Source of the DNA: Candidatus Sabulitectum sp.
GTDB lineage: Bacteria; Fermentibacterota; Fermentibacteria; Fermentibacterales; JCC-6
Reading direction: 5' to 3'
Length of the DNA: 64,000 bases
NCBI GenBank assembly: GCA_021107435.1
Contig: JAIOSV010000016.1
Location: 1-64,000, forward strand
In this document: positions 34,608-43,518 of the stretch, one piece after another
How positions within the stretch are numbered: the stretch's first letter is position 1
Layout of the letters: each line of letters begins with the position of its first letter
Position numbers and translations under genes: made by a program
Notes under the pieces: model-generated
What the model saw: the letters and a program-made list of their open reading frames with translations, nothing else
What the model was told of the DNA's origin: nothing
Database searches by the model: none

Positions 34608-36944
34608 TTGACTGGTTCTTTACTTATTGCAATGGCTCTTTTTTCCTGGGCTATGGATCCTGCCCCTGGACCCAGTGTACCTTTCTGGTGGACTGCATAT
34701 CCGGAAGCTGACAACACCGTTCTTGTTAACCCGGCAGGTTCAAGCTGGCTGGTCGGCTCAAGACTTCGTGTGGGAGCCGTATTCAGTGACAGCACTTTCG
34801 AGCATTTTGACAGATTCACAATGGAAGACAAATCAGGCTGCTTCTCCGGCTGGTGGGAAGACAACCAGAGTCTCAGAAGATTCTCAACCTCCGGGGCTTT
34901 TCAATTTGGAAGTTCCTTCTCGGCAGGTATGGGATTTACATGGTACGACCCCACTGTCAAGAACCATCCGCAGGAAGGTGAAAAATTCTTTACCTTCGGT
35001 CTCAACTGGAGACCCGACGACCATATTGGCCTCGGGGCCACAGCCCGCACATCCACCGGAGACATTGACGGCTGCTACATCGCAGGAGTCGCTATCCGAC
35101 CTCATGGAGATGAATGGATTACTCTCACCGGAGATTACAGATTTGAGTCCGGTATTATTGACAGCCGCTGGGCTGCCGGAGTAGAGGTCAGAGCAGTTGA
35201 CGGACTGACATTCAGAGGTTCCTACGGTGAAAACGACATTTTCAGCGCCGGGATCCAACTTGACTTCGGGAAGGCAAGTGTTACAACCGGCTCGGATATA
35301 CACGATGGGAATTACCTGGGAACCACTGCGGAACTTATTCTCAGCAAGTACCCTCAGCCAAGTATCATCCAGCCCCTTCCTGATTTCCTGAGCTACAACG
35401 CTGATAACGGAGATGAACTTCCCTCCAGAACATTCCTCGGTCCAAGAATATCTTCATTCACTGCGGGGATGGCAGCCCTGGCAAGGGGTGCTCAGGACTC
35501 CAGTGTTAAAGGTCTTCTTGTCGATTTTTCAGACTACTCGCTGAGTGCCGCTCAGGCAGAAGAACTCAGAAGCATAATGGTGCAGTTCCGATCCGCGGGG
35601 AAACCGGTATACGCCTGCATGGAATACGCGGGGAACAGCTCTTACTACGCCGCTTCAGCGGCAAGAGCTATCTGCATTCACAAGTGCGGTCAGGTTTCCA
35701 TCAACGGATTCAGCGGCTACACCTTTTTTGTAAGAGGGCTTCTGGACAATATCGGTGTATACCCTGACCTTATGCACATAGGAGCTTTTAAAAGCGCCAG
35801 CGACATGCTCACAGAGTACGATATTTCCGACGCTCAGATTGAAGCAACACGAGCCCTGCTTGAAAGTTACAAAACGGAACTGGTTCGAGGGATAAGCGAA
35901 GGCAGGGGTCTTGAGCCTGCCCAGATGAGTATTCTTTTCTCCCAGTCCCCCTTCGCGGGGGAATCCATGGTTCAGATGGGTCTGGTGGACACCCTTCTCT
36001 ACAGGGACCAGTTCGAAGAATTCGTTGAGGATGAGATTGGGCATTCGATAAATACAATGAGTCCCGTGTTTTATGCAGGCCTCCCGGAAACATCATCCAG
36101 CTGGGGCTCTGACCCCAGAGTGGCTGTGGTTATCGCCGACGGTAACATCATGGGCGGGGAAAGCGGCAGTTCCATTCTGGGCCGTACAATGGGCAGTGAG
36201 ACAATCACAGCAATGCTGGAACAGGCCGCGAACACTGAAGGAGTCAAGGCAATTGTTCTCAGGATCAATTCAGGCGGCGGTGAAGCTATGGCCAGCGATG
36301 ACATACACCATGCTGTAGAAAACATCCGGGAAGAGATGCCTGTGGTGGTCAGTATGGGTAGTGTTGCTGCAAGTGGAGGTTATCACATAGCCTGTGGCTC
36401 AGACGCAATCTTCGCGGACAGGATGACAGTTACCGGCTCCATCGGAACAATCAGAGGCAAATTCGTCTTCGGTGACCTTCTTGAAAAAGTAGGCATCAAT
36501 GTGGAGAAGGTGGAAATTGAACCCGCCGGCAATCATGGAAATCCCTTTGAACCGTACACGGAAGAACAATATGAGCAGCAATTTAATGCCATGCGCGAAG
36601 GCTATAACCATTTTGTCACTACTGTTGCCAAAGGCAGAGATATGACATTCGAAGAGATTGACGCAATCGGTCAGGGCAGGGTCTGGTCAGGAATTGACGC
36701 CCTTGAACTTGGGCTTGTAGACTTCAACGGTGGTGTTGTTGATGCCATCGCCCATGCGGCAATGCTCGCGGATATTGATAACCGGAATCCCGAAATCATC
36801 ATTTTCCCCAAACTCACTGGATTTGGTTCAATTAACCTTATGCCGGGTCTTTCTGTGCTCGGATCAGTAAAAGAGATTACCGAACACCCTTTCATCAACA
36901 GTGAAGGTCCTCTCTATCTGGCTCCTGAAATAGTCATAGAGTAA
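34608..36944 (+). CDS. SppA-type serine protease with N-terminal barrel-like domain
   Basis: This 778-residue protein starts at TTG 34608 and has a signal segment (LLIAMALFSWAM). Residues about 40-240 look like outer-membrane strands (RLRVGAVFSDSTFEHF, FTFGLNWRPDDHIGLGATAR, GITLTGDYRFES-like patterns). Residues about 275-720 are the two tandem SppA domains. The catalytic pair is visible: Lys395 in HIGAFKSASDML and Ser589 in MGSVAASGGYHIA, matching Lys209/Ser409 of E. coli SppA. MTVTGSIGTIRGKFVFGDLL follows. SppA degrades cleaved signal peptides or lipoprotein fragments. The barrel-like part is not present in E. coli SppA and suggests outer-membrane placement (inference). Confidence 0.85.
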   Translation: MTGSLLIAMALFSWAMDPAPGPSVPFWWTAYPEADNTVLVNPAGSSWLVGSRLRVGAVFSDSTFEHFDRFTMEDKSGCFSGWWEDNQSLRRFSTSGAFQFGSSFSAGMGFTWYDPTVKNHPQEGEKFFTFGLNWRPDDHIGLGATARTSTGDIDGCYIAGVAIRPHGDEWITLTGDYRFESGIIDSRWAAGVEVRAVDGLTFRGSYGENDIFSAGIQLDFGKASVTTGSDIHDGNYLGTTAELILSKYPQPSIIQPLPDFLSYNADNGDELPSRTFLGPRISSFTAGMAALARGAQDSSVKGLLVDFSDYSLSAAQAEELRSIMVQFRSAGKPVYACMEYAGNSSYYAASAARAICIHKCGQVSINGFSGYTFFVRGLLDNIGVYPDLMHIGAFKSASDMLTEYDISDAQIEATRALLESYKTELVRGISEGRGLEPAQMSILFSQSPFAGESMVQMGLVDTLLYRDQFEEFVEDEIGHSINTMSPVFYAGLPETSSSWGSDPRVAVVIADGNIMGGESGSSILGRTMGSETITAMLEQAANTEGVKAIVLRINSGGGEAMASDDIHHAVENIREEMPVVVSMGSVAASGGYHIACGSDAIFADRMTVTGSIGTIRGKFVFGDLLEKVGINVEKVEIEPAGNHGNPFEPYTEEQYEQQFNAMREGYNHFVTTVAKGRDMTFEEIDAIGQGRVWSGIDALELGLVDFNGGVVDAIAHAAMLADIDNRNPEIIIFPKLTGFGSINLMPGLSVLGSVKEITEHPFINSEGPLYLAPEIVIE

Positions 36945-36959
36945 GTGAAAGCTGCATGT

Positions 36960-36998
36960 AGTTGATATGTTTCTCCGGTGGAAGGAGACATATCAACT
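36960..36998 (+). terminator. Rho-independent terminator after the SppA gene
   Basis: GTTGATATGT (36961-36970) pairs perfectly with ACATATCAAC (36988-36997), with an inner CTCC/GGAG stem (36973-36976/36984-36987). ATTATTTTCC follows. It begins 16 bases after the SppA stop codon. Confidence 0.7.
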
Positions 36999-37198
36999 AT
37001 TATTTTCCTGGCGGAAGAGAACATCATGGGCGGAGTTAAACAATCCGTCGCCGATTCAATGAGTCAACCGCTCCCTGAAGTAAGTCCCAGAACCCCGGAT
37101 ATTTCTCCCGCCGGGGAAATGGCTTCTGGTCTAATAGGAATACGGCGATCCGGCAAGATCTTCCGGCTCTTTCAGGAAACGAGGTTACGGTTAAAAGC

Positions 37199-37339
37199 AT
37201 GTTGTACATCAATCTGGAAGTCGGAGTTCTCCGCGAGGCTATGGATGAATTCAATCTTGCTGAAAACACAATAATTTCTCTTAAAAACGGAAGTATAGTA
37301 GACACATACACTGGAAGAATTCACATTGTACCAGGATAG
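37199..37339 (+). CDS. Possible small or broken gene, 46 codons from ATG
   Basis: The 490 bases between the SppA and DUF1846 genes hold no clear intact gene. One frame is open from just after a stop near 37066 to TAG at 37337-37339; its only ATG is at 37199. The protein-like end (REAMDEFNLAENTIISLKNG, then SIVDTYTGRIHIVPG) has natural composition. An ATG at 37025 in a different frame (MGGVKQSVADSM) has a purine-rich site upstream, so a frameshift near 37065 could have split a single gene of about 105 codons. No family is recognised. Confidence 0.3.
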   Translation: MLYINLEVGVLREAMDEFNLAENTIISLKNGSIVDTYTGRIHIVPG

Positions 37340-37436
37340 GAATGGCTACAGAATATCTAAGGAGATTGCCTGACAATAGGTGTTGAGCAGAAAGGCTGCA
37401 TTCTCGGACAGTCTCCTGGAACTGAGGGGGCTCGTT

Positions 37437-38945
37437 TTGGTTGGTAAAACAGGTTTTGACAATGAAAAATATCTTGAAGAACAATCCGCCGAGATACTCA
37501 GAAGGGTCGAGAGTGCTGATGGCAGACTTTATCTTGAGTTCGGCGGAAAACTCATGTACGACCATCACGCCGCCCGTGTGCTTCCCGGCTACGATCCCAA
37601 TGTAAAGATCAGACTACTTGAGAGACTTAAGGATCGTGCGGAAATAATCCTCTGCATCTATGCCGGAGACATTGAAAAAAGAAGAATAAGGGGTGACTTT
37701 GGAATCACATACGATGCCGATGCCCTGATGCTTATCGACGGGTTCCGCTCCAGAGGTATTGATCTTCGTGGAGTAGTTATCACCAGATTTGAGGATCAGC
37801 CTTCAGCCGTTTCTTTTGAAAACGGGTTGAAAAGGCGAGGTGTTGATGTTTTCAGACACTACTACACCAGAGGATATCCAACCGATGTTGACCTCATAGT
37901 AAGTGAAAAGGGATACGGGAAGAATGACTACATCCAACCCACAAAGCCTCTTGTGGTAATTACCGGCCCCGGTCCGGGAAGTGGAAAACTTGCCACATGC
38001 CTCTCCCAGCTCTACCATGACCACCTCCGGGGAATTCAAGCAGGATATGCGAAGTTCGAGACATTCCCGGTATGGAACATGCCCCTGAAACACCCTGTTA
38101 ACGATGCCTATGAAGCAGCTACCGCTGATCTGCAGGACGTGAATCTGGTTGACCCCTTCCACCTTGATGCCTACGGGAAAGTGGCAATTAACTACAACCG
38201 TGATGTCGAAGCTTTTCCGGTGGTCAAGAGAATTCTGGAGAGAATAGCAGGTGACAAATCACCCTATGCTTCTCCCACAGACATGGGTGTGAACAGAGTC
38301 GGATTCGGTATCGTTGACGACGAGGTTGTCCGGTACGCGGCGCAACAGGAGATTGTAAGACGGTACTTCCGCTACAAGTGTGAGTATGCTCTGGGGCTTG
38401 CAGAGAAGCAGACAGTACAGAAGATTGAGCTGCTCATGAACAACTTAAATCTGACCAGGCATAACAGGGAGGTAGTTGACGCTGCCGAGAAAAGGGCCGA
38501 ACTGGAGGAGGCCAATCCAGATCTGCATCAGGTAAAAGCCTCAGCCCTTCAGTTGCAGGATGGCTCCGTTGTCACCGGTAAAAGCACGGAGTTAATGCAC
38601 ACATCTTCAGCAATGGTTCTCAATGCGATAAAGAAGCTTGCAGGTATAAAAGACAAGGTGCATCTTCTTTCTCCCGCCACAATTCAGTCCATCCGCAAAC
38701 TCAAGAAAACTACAAATTTGCTTCCGCTGCGCCTTGACCTGGAAGAGGTGCTCATCGCACTCAGTGTCAGTGCCGCAACCTCTGAACCCGCTGCAAGGGG
38801 AATGGAAAAACTCACTGAGCTGAAGAACTGCGAGGCACACCTTACCCACATGCCCTCATCCGGAGATGCCAGTGGTCTTCGCGCCCTGGGAATCAATGTT
38901 ACCAGTGATCCCCGGTTCAGCAGCTCCCGACTGTATAACGGCTGA
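37437..38945 (+). CDS. DUF1846-family protein
   Basis: This 502-residue protein matches DUF1846 (PF08903) over its full length. TTG 37437 is chosen: GAGGGG lies six bases upstream and the protein then starts as family members do (GFDNEKYLEEQS). Other marks are LYLEFGGKLMYDHHAARVLPGYDP, IYAGDIEKRRIRGDFGITY, and the P-loop-like VVITGPGPGSGKLATCLSQLYHD with the following GYAKFETFPVWNMPLKHPVN. The family is widespread in anaerobes and its biochemical function is not established. A terminator follows the gene. Confidence 0.9.
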   Translation: MVGKTGFDNEKYLEEQSAEILRRVESADGRLYLEFGGKLMYDHHAARVLPGYDPNVKIRLLERLKDRAEIILCIYAGDIEKRRIRGDFGITYDADALMLIDGFRSRGIDLRGVVITRFEDQPSAVSFENGLKRRGVDVFRHYYTRGYPTDVDLIVSEKGYGKNDYIQPTKPLVVITGPGPGSGKLATCLSQLYHDHLRGIQAGYAKFETFPVWNMPLKHPVNDAYEAATADLQDVNLVDPFHLDAYGKVAINYNRDVEAFPVVKRILERIAGDKSPYASPTDMGVNRVGFGIVDDEVVRYAAQQEIVRRYFRYKCEYALGLAEKQTVQKIELLMNNLNLTRHNREVVDAAEKRAELEEANPDLHQVKASALQLQDGSVVTGKSTELMHTSSAMVLNAIKKLAGIKDKVHLLSPATIQSIRKLKKTTNLLPLRLDLEEVLIALSVSAATSEPAARGMEKLTELKNCEAHLTHMPSSGDASGLRALGINVTSDPRFSSSRLYNG

Positions 38946-38964
38946 AAAGTTAATGCCAGAAATT

Positions 38965-39002
38965 CAGTGGCAGAGTATTCTCTCTGCCACTGATATTTTT
39001 AT
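38965..39002. terminator. Rho-independent terminator
   Basis: CAGTGGCAGAG (38965-38975) pairs with CTCTGCCACTG (38982-38992) around TATTCT, followed by ATATTTTTATTT. It ends the DUF1846 transcript and, from the other side, lies at the end of the convergent lipoprotein gene. Confidence 0.85.
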
Positions 39003-39004
39003 TT

Positions 39005-40672
39005 CTATATTGTAATCCTGTATCTGTAAGACACTGTCAACCCATCATGGGTGAATCCCCAGATAAATTCCCCCTGTGGAGATGAGAGGAAAAACTGCTG
39101 TGCATATTCATATGGGATTACTTGAGAGCTCCATACTGTTCCCATCCCCTTTCCCGTTATGGTGTCAAACACTTCAATTGTGTATTCATTTGACTCTGTT
39201 CTGTTCAGAAGGTAAACCATCCTGCAATCCGGCTGAAGCAGAACTGCACCGCAGGCGGGAAATGGGAAAAGAAATTCGTCACAAAGAGAAAGAGTGTACG
39301 AATCATATCTGAAAACACCTTCATCGGTAATACAGTAAATGCATCCATCAGAGCCATAATCCACCGAGTTAAATGAACCTGCAATATCTCCCAGGTACTC
39401 AAGATCACTTGCTCGGAGACATATGAGCTTGTCAGCGCCGCACAGGTACACCATACCTCCATCCGGGGAAACAACCGCATCTGTAAACCCGAATGGAAAA
39501 GAAGATACTGGTTCAAGAGAATAAGCATCAAGCGCATATGAGTTATTCTCTCGCGATGCCAGGATCACTGACCCTTCAGGGACTTCAACACTATGGATAA
39601 ATTCAAAGGCAACAGGAGTGGCCTGGATTACACAGTCAAGATCCTCGGTGCATACTGAAAGTGAGCATGCGCCGGAATAACCGTGGAAAACCAGGATATT
39701 CCCATTGGGTCTTTCCGCGATGGATGAAATTCTATCAAAAACCCTTAAACTGGGGGTTCCCCCGGAATATGGGTCAAGTATTTGCAGGCTGTAATGCACT
39801 GGATAATCATGCCATCGTGAAATGTAAATTCTTTCTCCATCGGCGGAAGTGAATCCAATTTCATCAAGAATACATGTGGAACTTGATCTCTTGTCAACTC
39901 TCCAGGGAATGTTTCCACCCGCCTGAAACTCAACCTCGTTGCTGTATGCGGGAAGACCGTCTTTATCCACAGTAACCACTACATAGTACCTTTCATCCAC
40001 ATCACCGATAATAGAGTCAGTGTAGCCCAGAGTATTAACATCATCTGTTACAAGCAGAGTATCCTTGTTGTATGTGATGTGTTCAATATCCGGGAAAGTG
40101 CTTCTGATCAAAATGTAAGATGCAAAAGTTTCCTCCTGGCATACGTCCCAGGACAAAGAACAGACAATGAAATGGTGTTTGTCAAACGAAAGATGTCTGG
40201 GCACCGGGAATGGAGAGCGGGGAGTTTCCACATGAACCTCGTTACTCCACCAGCAATTCTCGTTTAGATCCACTGCTCGTATTGCATAGTAGTAATCACT
40301 GCCCCATTCAAGCCCTGCAGAGTCTGCAAAAGTTGTCTCAAATTGGGTTTGAAGCTCTTCAGCCTCTTCCGGGTCTGATTGAATTGATGGATCAGATGAC
40401 CTGAAAACGGTGAATGTCTGTCGCTGGTCTTCCTCTGGTTTTTCCCATGTAAGTGTCATTTCAAGGTACGGATAGTTCTTCCCGCAGGAGCTGGCACCAG
40501 CAGCAGCAGATTCCGACTGAACGATTCTTGCCGGAGCTAAACCGGTTGAATCACCTGTAAATACGACACTTTCAAGATTAAATGAGGGTAGAGACGGACC
40601 GGTTGAATCACAGGCGAAGAGCAGAATCACAAGTAAAACAACAATGGAGAATGAATATCTGAAAGTAGTCAC
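39005..40672 (-). CDS. Large lipoprotein with Fn3-like and propeller regions
   Basis: This protein of 555 residues starts at GTG 40672 with GGAG five bases upstream; the lipoprotein signal (SIVVLLVILLFAC) then falls at the right place. Two fibronectin III-like modules are suggested by LEMTLTWEKPEEDQRQTFTVFR...DYYYAIRAVDLNENCWWS (about 55-135) and LSWDVCQEETFASYILIRS...RYYVVVTVDKDG (about 145-235). The rest resembles a seven-bladed propeller (VEVPEGSVILASREN, SPDGGMVYLCGADKLICL, LQPDCRMVYLLNR). It is likely anchored at the outer membrane. Function is unknown. Confidence 0.65.
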   Translation of the reverse strand: MTTFRYSFSIVVLLVILLFACDSTGPSLPSFNLESVVFTGDSTGLAPARIVQSESAAAGASSCGKNYPYLEMTLTWEKPEEDQRQTFTVFRSSDPSIQSDPEEAEELQTQFETTFADSAGLEWGSDYYYAIRAVDLNENCWWSNEVHVETPRSPFPVPRHLSFDKHHFIVCSLSWDVCQEETFASYILIRSTFPDIEHITYNKDTLLVTDDVNTLGYTDSIIGDVDERYYVVVTVDKDGLPAYSNEVEFQAGGNIPWRVDKRSSSTCILDEIGFTSADGERIYISRWHDYPVHYSLQILDPYSGGTPSLRVFDRISSIAERPNGNILVFHGYSGACSLSVCTEDLDCVIQATPVAFEFIHSVEVPEGSVILASRENNSYALDAYSLEPVSSFPFGFTDAVVSPDGGMVYLCGADKLICLRASDLEYLGDIAGSFNSVDYGSDGCIYCITDEGVFRYDSYTLSLCDEFLFPFPACGAVLLQPDCRMVYLLNRTESNEYTIEVFDTITGKGMGTVWSSQVIPYEYAQQFFLSSPQGEFIWGFTHDGLTVSYRYRITI

Positions 40673-40699
40673 AGGGTCTCCAATCAGTAAAAACACCAT

Positions 40700-41213
40700 T
40701 CAATAATCAATGATATCTGTAGTGTTCCTGAATGAATATGTTCCTGTGCTATTCCCTTGACAACAGTTTTTCTTCATGGTTACATCAGTCTCCAGATATC
40801 CGGTTTTCAGGTAAAGAGCCCTTGCCGGTGTGTTGTGTCCGAACACATGAAGTTCAATCTCGCTGATTCCTTCTCCAACCAGCTTCTTCTCCATAAAGTC
40901 CATGGTCTGATGACCGAATCCCTTACCTCTGAATTTCTTATCAATCATGATGTCGAACAGAAATGCGGTGTCGCCTTTTACGAATATCCATAGAGTACCC
41001 AGATCTCCCTGTTCCCCGGTTATTGCATAAAACCGGTGGCCGGTGGTAGCTGCACCGGCAGGAAGCAGTTGCTCCAGCGTTTCGGTGGCCCTGCTTTCGG
41101 CACCGGGCTGTTCCCAGTTGCCTGCAGTAACATTTCCAGCAGCGAAGCTCTTTATCGTGGATTCCCTGAATACGTTGAATTCCGCTTCAGTCATTTCCCT
41201 GAGATCAATCATT
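40700..41213 (-). CDS. GNAT-family acetyltransferase
   Basis: This 170-residue protein starts at ATG 41213 (MIDLREM). The acetyl-CoA-binding core is clear: FLFDIMIDKKFRGKGFGHQTMDFMEK (beta4/motif A), IELHVFGHNTPARALYLKTGYLETD (motif B) and a C-terminal TDVTMKKN. The substrate is unknown. It follows the TrmB-like regulator by nine bases and probably shares its transcript. Confidence 0.82.
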
Positions 41214-41222
41214 GCTCTAACT

Positions 41223-42056
41223 CTAAAGATACCGTTGAAGAAGTATTTGGCTGATGGTGTAGAAATGCTTCTCCGTAAGGTTCTGCATCTCCTCAAGCAG
41301 CTTTTCCGCGGAAATCCCCTCATCCAAACCGGTTATTAATCTGCCGTGAATTATTCCGGATGACATTCCCTGATGAAAGAGCATTGAAAGAAAGAGGTTC
41401 TTTATCCAGAAGATGGTTACTTTGTTCTGCCGGTTACCTAAAAATGAGATAAGCACTTCGGAACCATCCATTGCCAGACAGAGTATCTCTCCTTTCCAGA
41501 TTTCCATTTCCGGGCGCCTCTTCCAGAGATAAACATCGCACCCCTCAATCTCTGCCGGTTCATAGCAGCGAACAGCTATCTTTACACCTCTCCTTGAGGC
41601 GGCTGAAAAATACGGAGCAAGCCTGTCAAGAAGATCCGAATCAACAAACACACTTAGAACCTTCTCTGCCGTATTGATCATTGATACAGCTTTCTCTATT
41701 ACCTGATCCGCCTGTGACAGCTTGTACACACCGCTCTCGGGGGGAATGCTCTCCGTATCTCCGAACGCCCTCTCAACAGCGTCAATCTTGTTGGAGAGGC
41801 TACTCATAATACGGCTCGTGAACTCCTCCAGAGGAACAACTGAAAAGACTTCAGTTGGCCTGGTGGAGTCACCGATTATTCCACCTTTGCCCTTTAGTGA
41901 GCTGATGCCTCTGTAAACATTCGGAACGGCTTTTCCGAGTCTTTTAGCTATTGCGTAACCGGTCAATCCGGGATCACCCTGGAGAACAAGGCAGATTGAT
42001 GCCTCCAATTCACTGAGGCCCAGTTCCATCAACGCTTTTATCCTTTTGTCCTCCAA
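41223..42056 (-). CDS. TrmB-family transcriptional regulator
   Basis: This 277-residue protein has an N-terminal winged helix of the TrmB type (LMELGLSELEASICLVLQGDPGLTGYAIAKRLG, PNVYRGISSLKGKGGI) and a linker coiled coil. A phospholipase-D-like effector domain follows (KAVSMINTAEKVLSVFVDSDLLDRLAPYFSAASRRGVKIAVRCYEP), as in archaeal and bacterial sugar-responsive TrmB proteins. The start is TTG 42056 with AAAGGA seven bases upstream. It may regulate the acetyltransferase or the neighbouring lipoprotein genes; no operator is evident. Confidence 0.8.
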   Translation of the reverse strand: MEDKRIKALMELGLSELEASICLVLQGDPGLTGYAIAKRLGKAVPNVYRGISSLKGKGGIIGDSTRPTEVFSVVPLEEFTSRIMSSLSNKIDAVERAFGDTESIPPESGVYKLSQADQVIEKAVSMINTAEKVLSVFVDSDLLDRLAPYFSAASRRGVKIAVRCYEPAEIEGCDVYLWKRRPEMEIWKGEILCLAMDGSEVLISFLGNRQNKVTIFWIKNLFLSMLFHQGMSSGIIHGRLITGLDEGISAEKLLEEMQNLTEKHFYTISQILLQRYL

Positions 42057-42074
42057 AGTGATTCCTTTCTCATT

Positions 42075-42848
42075 CTACTGAGCCGCCCACTGGGCAATGA
42101 TTTTAACCAGGTCCCAATCGGAACCGTTATCATCTAAATGGTCGTAATAATCCACACCGTCACGATCCGAATCTTCTTCAAATTCTGGATGAACGCAGAA
42201 AAGAATCGCTCTTCCCTGTCCGTACTGAGCAGAAATTATTGCTCTTTTCCCATTGGGATAGCTTCCTATAGTCTCTGTTCCACTACCCGATGTACAATAC
42301 GACCCGCCTGCGAAAAGAACAAGTTCCTCCGATGATTCACCCACTGCCGGATGTTCACTGTTCAAAGCTATGGACAACATAGACGGATTTTCGTAACTGT
42401 TGATTGGACCGACGGTGCTTGTATTCGCGATTGCGAGATTCTCATAACTGTCCGGCTGGCCATTCCATGTCGATTTATTGCCGGCCAGCATTGCTCCCGC
42501 GCAAAATCCAATGTAAAGACCGCCGTCTTCCACAAAATCACGGATCTTCTGAAGGCCATTCGGGCCAAAATCCTCTGCGAACACATCGGGATAACCACCG
42601 GGAATACACAGAATAGAGTAGTTACTCAGCGCGTCCCCCAGCACGATATTCGAATTGACCTTTGTCACATCATAACCCATCCACTGGAACATGTTATTCA
42701 GCGCTGTAACATCAATAGACCAGGTCCCTGTTCCGTTGTACAGAGCAACTTTCGCAGCACTTGTGTCTCCAGGACCTGTGGTGTCGGAACATGAGCTGAA
42801 GAGCGCCACTCCCAAAAGTGCCGGTAGAATAATATTTCTCATTTTCAT
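42075..42848 (-). CDS. Lipoprotein with BPL_N/glutamine-amidotransferase-like domain
   Basis: This 257-residue protein starts at ATG 42848 (MKMRNIIL), a site preceded by GGGA; longer frames would cover the operator-like repeat. The lipobox is LFSSC. The body matches the BPL_N domain (PF09825), a class-I glutamine-amidotransferase-like fold: VALYNGTGTWSIDV, ILCIPGGYPDVFAEDFGPNGLQKIRDFVEDGGLYIGFCAGA with the nucleophile-like Cys in GFCAGAML, and GRAILFCVHPEFEED with a His. An exported, membrane-anchored member may hydrolyse or bind an envelope substrate (inference). Confidence 0.78.
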   Translation of the reverse strand: MKMRNIILPALLGVALFSSCSDTTGPGDTSAAKVALYNGTGTWSIDVTALNNMFQWMGYDVTKVNSNIVLGDALSNYSILCIPGGYPDVFAEDFGPNGLQKIRDFVEDGGLYIGFCAGAMLAGNKSTWNGQPDSYENLAIANTSTVGPINSYENPSMLSIALNSEHPAVGESSEELVLFAGGSYCTSGSGTETIGSYPNGKRAIISAQYGQGRAILFCVHPEFEEDSDRDGVDYYDHLDDNGSDWDLVKIIAQWAAQ

Positions 42849-42874
42849 TGCTGTAATTCCCATCCCCTCTACTG

Positions 42875-42895
42875 TTAGTGTTCGTACCTCACTAA
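42875..42895. promoter_or_regulatory. Inverted repeat TTAGTG-N9-CACTAA, possible operator
   Basis: TGTTAGTG (42873-42880) and CACTAACA (42890-42897) form an 8-base inverted repeat 27 bases upstream of the BPL_N lipoprotein start. The inner six bases and the nine-base gap are the same as at 615-635. It could be the site of a TetR- or GntR-type repressor outside the window. Confidence 0.45.
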
Positions 42896-43111
42896 CACTA
42901 TATGATATGCTCACAGAAAAGTCAAGCAGCAGATGCTCCATAAATCAAATTCATTGAATTCCAAATGGGAAGTGAATGATATCAGGCAAGAAGATGCGAC
43001 AGTAAACAGGATAACAACAGCTCGGCAATCTCGTTGAGTATCTCATAACATCTGAAGGAATTTGTTTCTAAAGGCTGTTTCGCGATCGTTGATAACAAGT
43101 TTTTAAGCCTG

Positions 43112-43456
43112 TTACTTATCCAGTCCATACCTCTTTCGCACTGAACTGTTGCGGGAAAAGGGTAAAGCGGAAACAGCTGTAAACACAGCAACTGAGCCAA
43201 GAATAATAGCCATTCGAACCCATGGTTCTCCCGCTTCAACGCGCTCAGAAGCAATTGCAATGGTGGTTCTTACCCATTCGAGTCCGCCCAGAAACAGAAT
43301 GACCTGCACTGTACGGGCAGCCCAGGCTCGCTTGATGAAAAGCAGTGCAGGAAAAAGAACAGCAGGAATCGCAAGAAGATCCATGCTGTGCCAGCGGAAA
43401 TGTGCTCCCAGTAAAAGAGCACTCAAGACAATTGAAAACATCCTGAGTAATTTCAT
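43112..43456 (-). CDS. Small membrane protein, unknown
   Basis: This protein has about 114 residues from ATG 43456 (MKLLRMF); ATG 43465 or 43474 would add a few. Four hydrophobic helices are visible (IVLSALLLGAHFRW, DLLAIPAVLFPALLFI, VQVILFLGGLEWVRTTI, MAIILGSVAVFTAVSAL). The sequence is even in composition and looks like a genuine small integral membrane protein, but I do not know the family. It lies downstream of another membrane protein on the same strand. Confidence 0.55.
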   Translation of the reverse strand: MKLLRMFSIVLSALLLGAHFRWHSMDLLAIPAVLFPALLFIKRAWAARTVQVILFLGGLEWVRTTIAIASERVEAGEPWVRMAIILGSVAVFTAVSALPFSRNSSVRKRYGLDK

Positions 43457-43518
43457 ATTCAGCATTTCTCCCATAATTCTTCCAGAACACCTGAACAAGT
43501 AAATTTTGACACGGTTCA

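Noticed and set aside
36978-37274. Frame of 98 codons starting inside the SppA terminator hairpin
   Set aside because: Its first start lies in the hairpin loop and its second half becomes unlike a protein. Only the part from 37025 is kept, as half of a possible frameshifted gene.
42982-43129. Short minus-strand frame with MDWISNRLKNLL between the BPL_N and small membrane genes
   Set aside because: The ribosome site is too close to the ATG, the frame overlaps the membrane gene's 3' end and no family is recognised. It may be real but cannot be supported.
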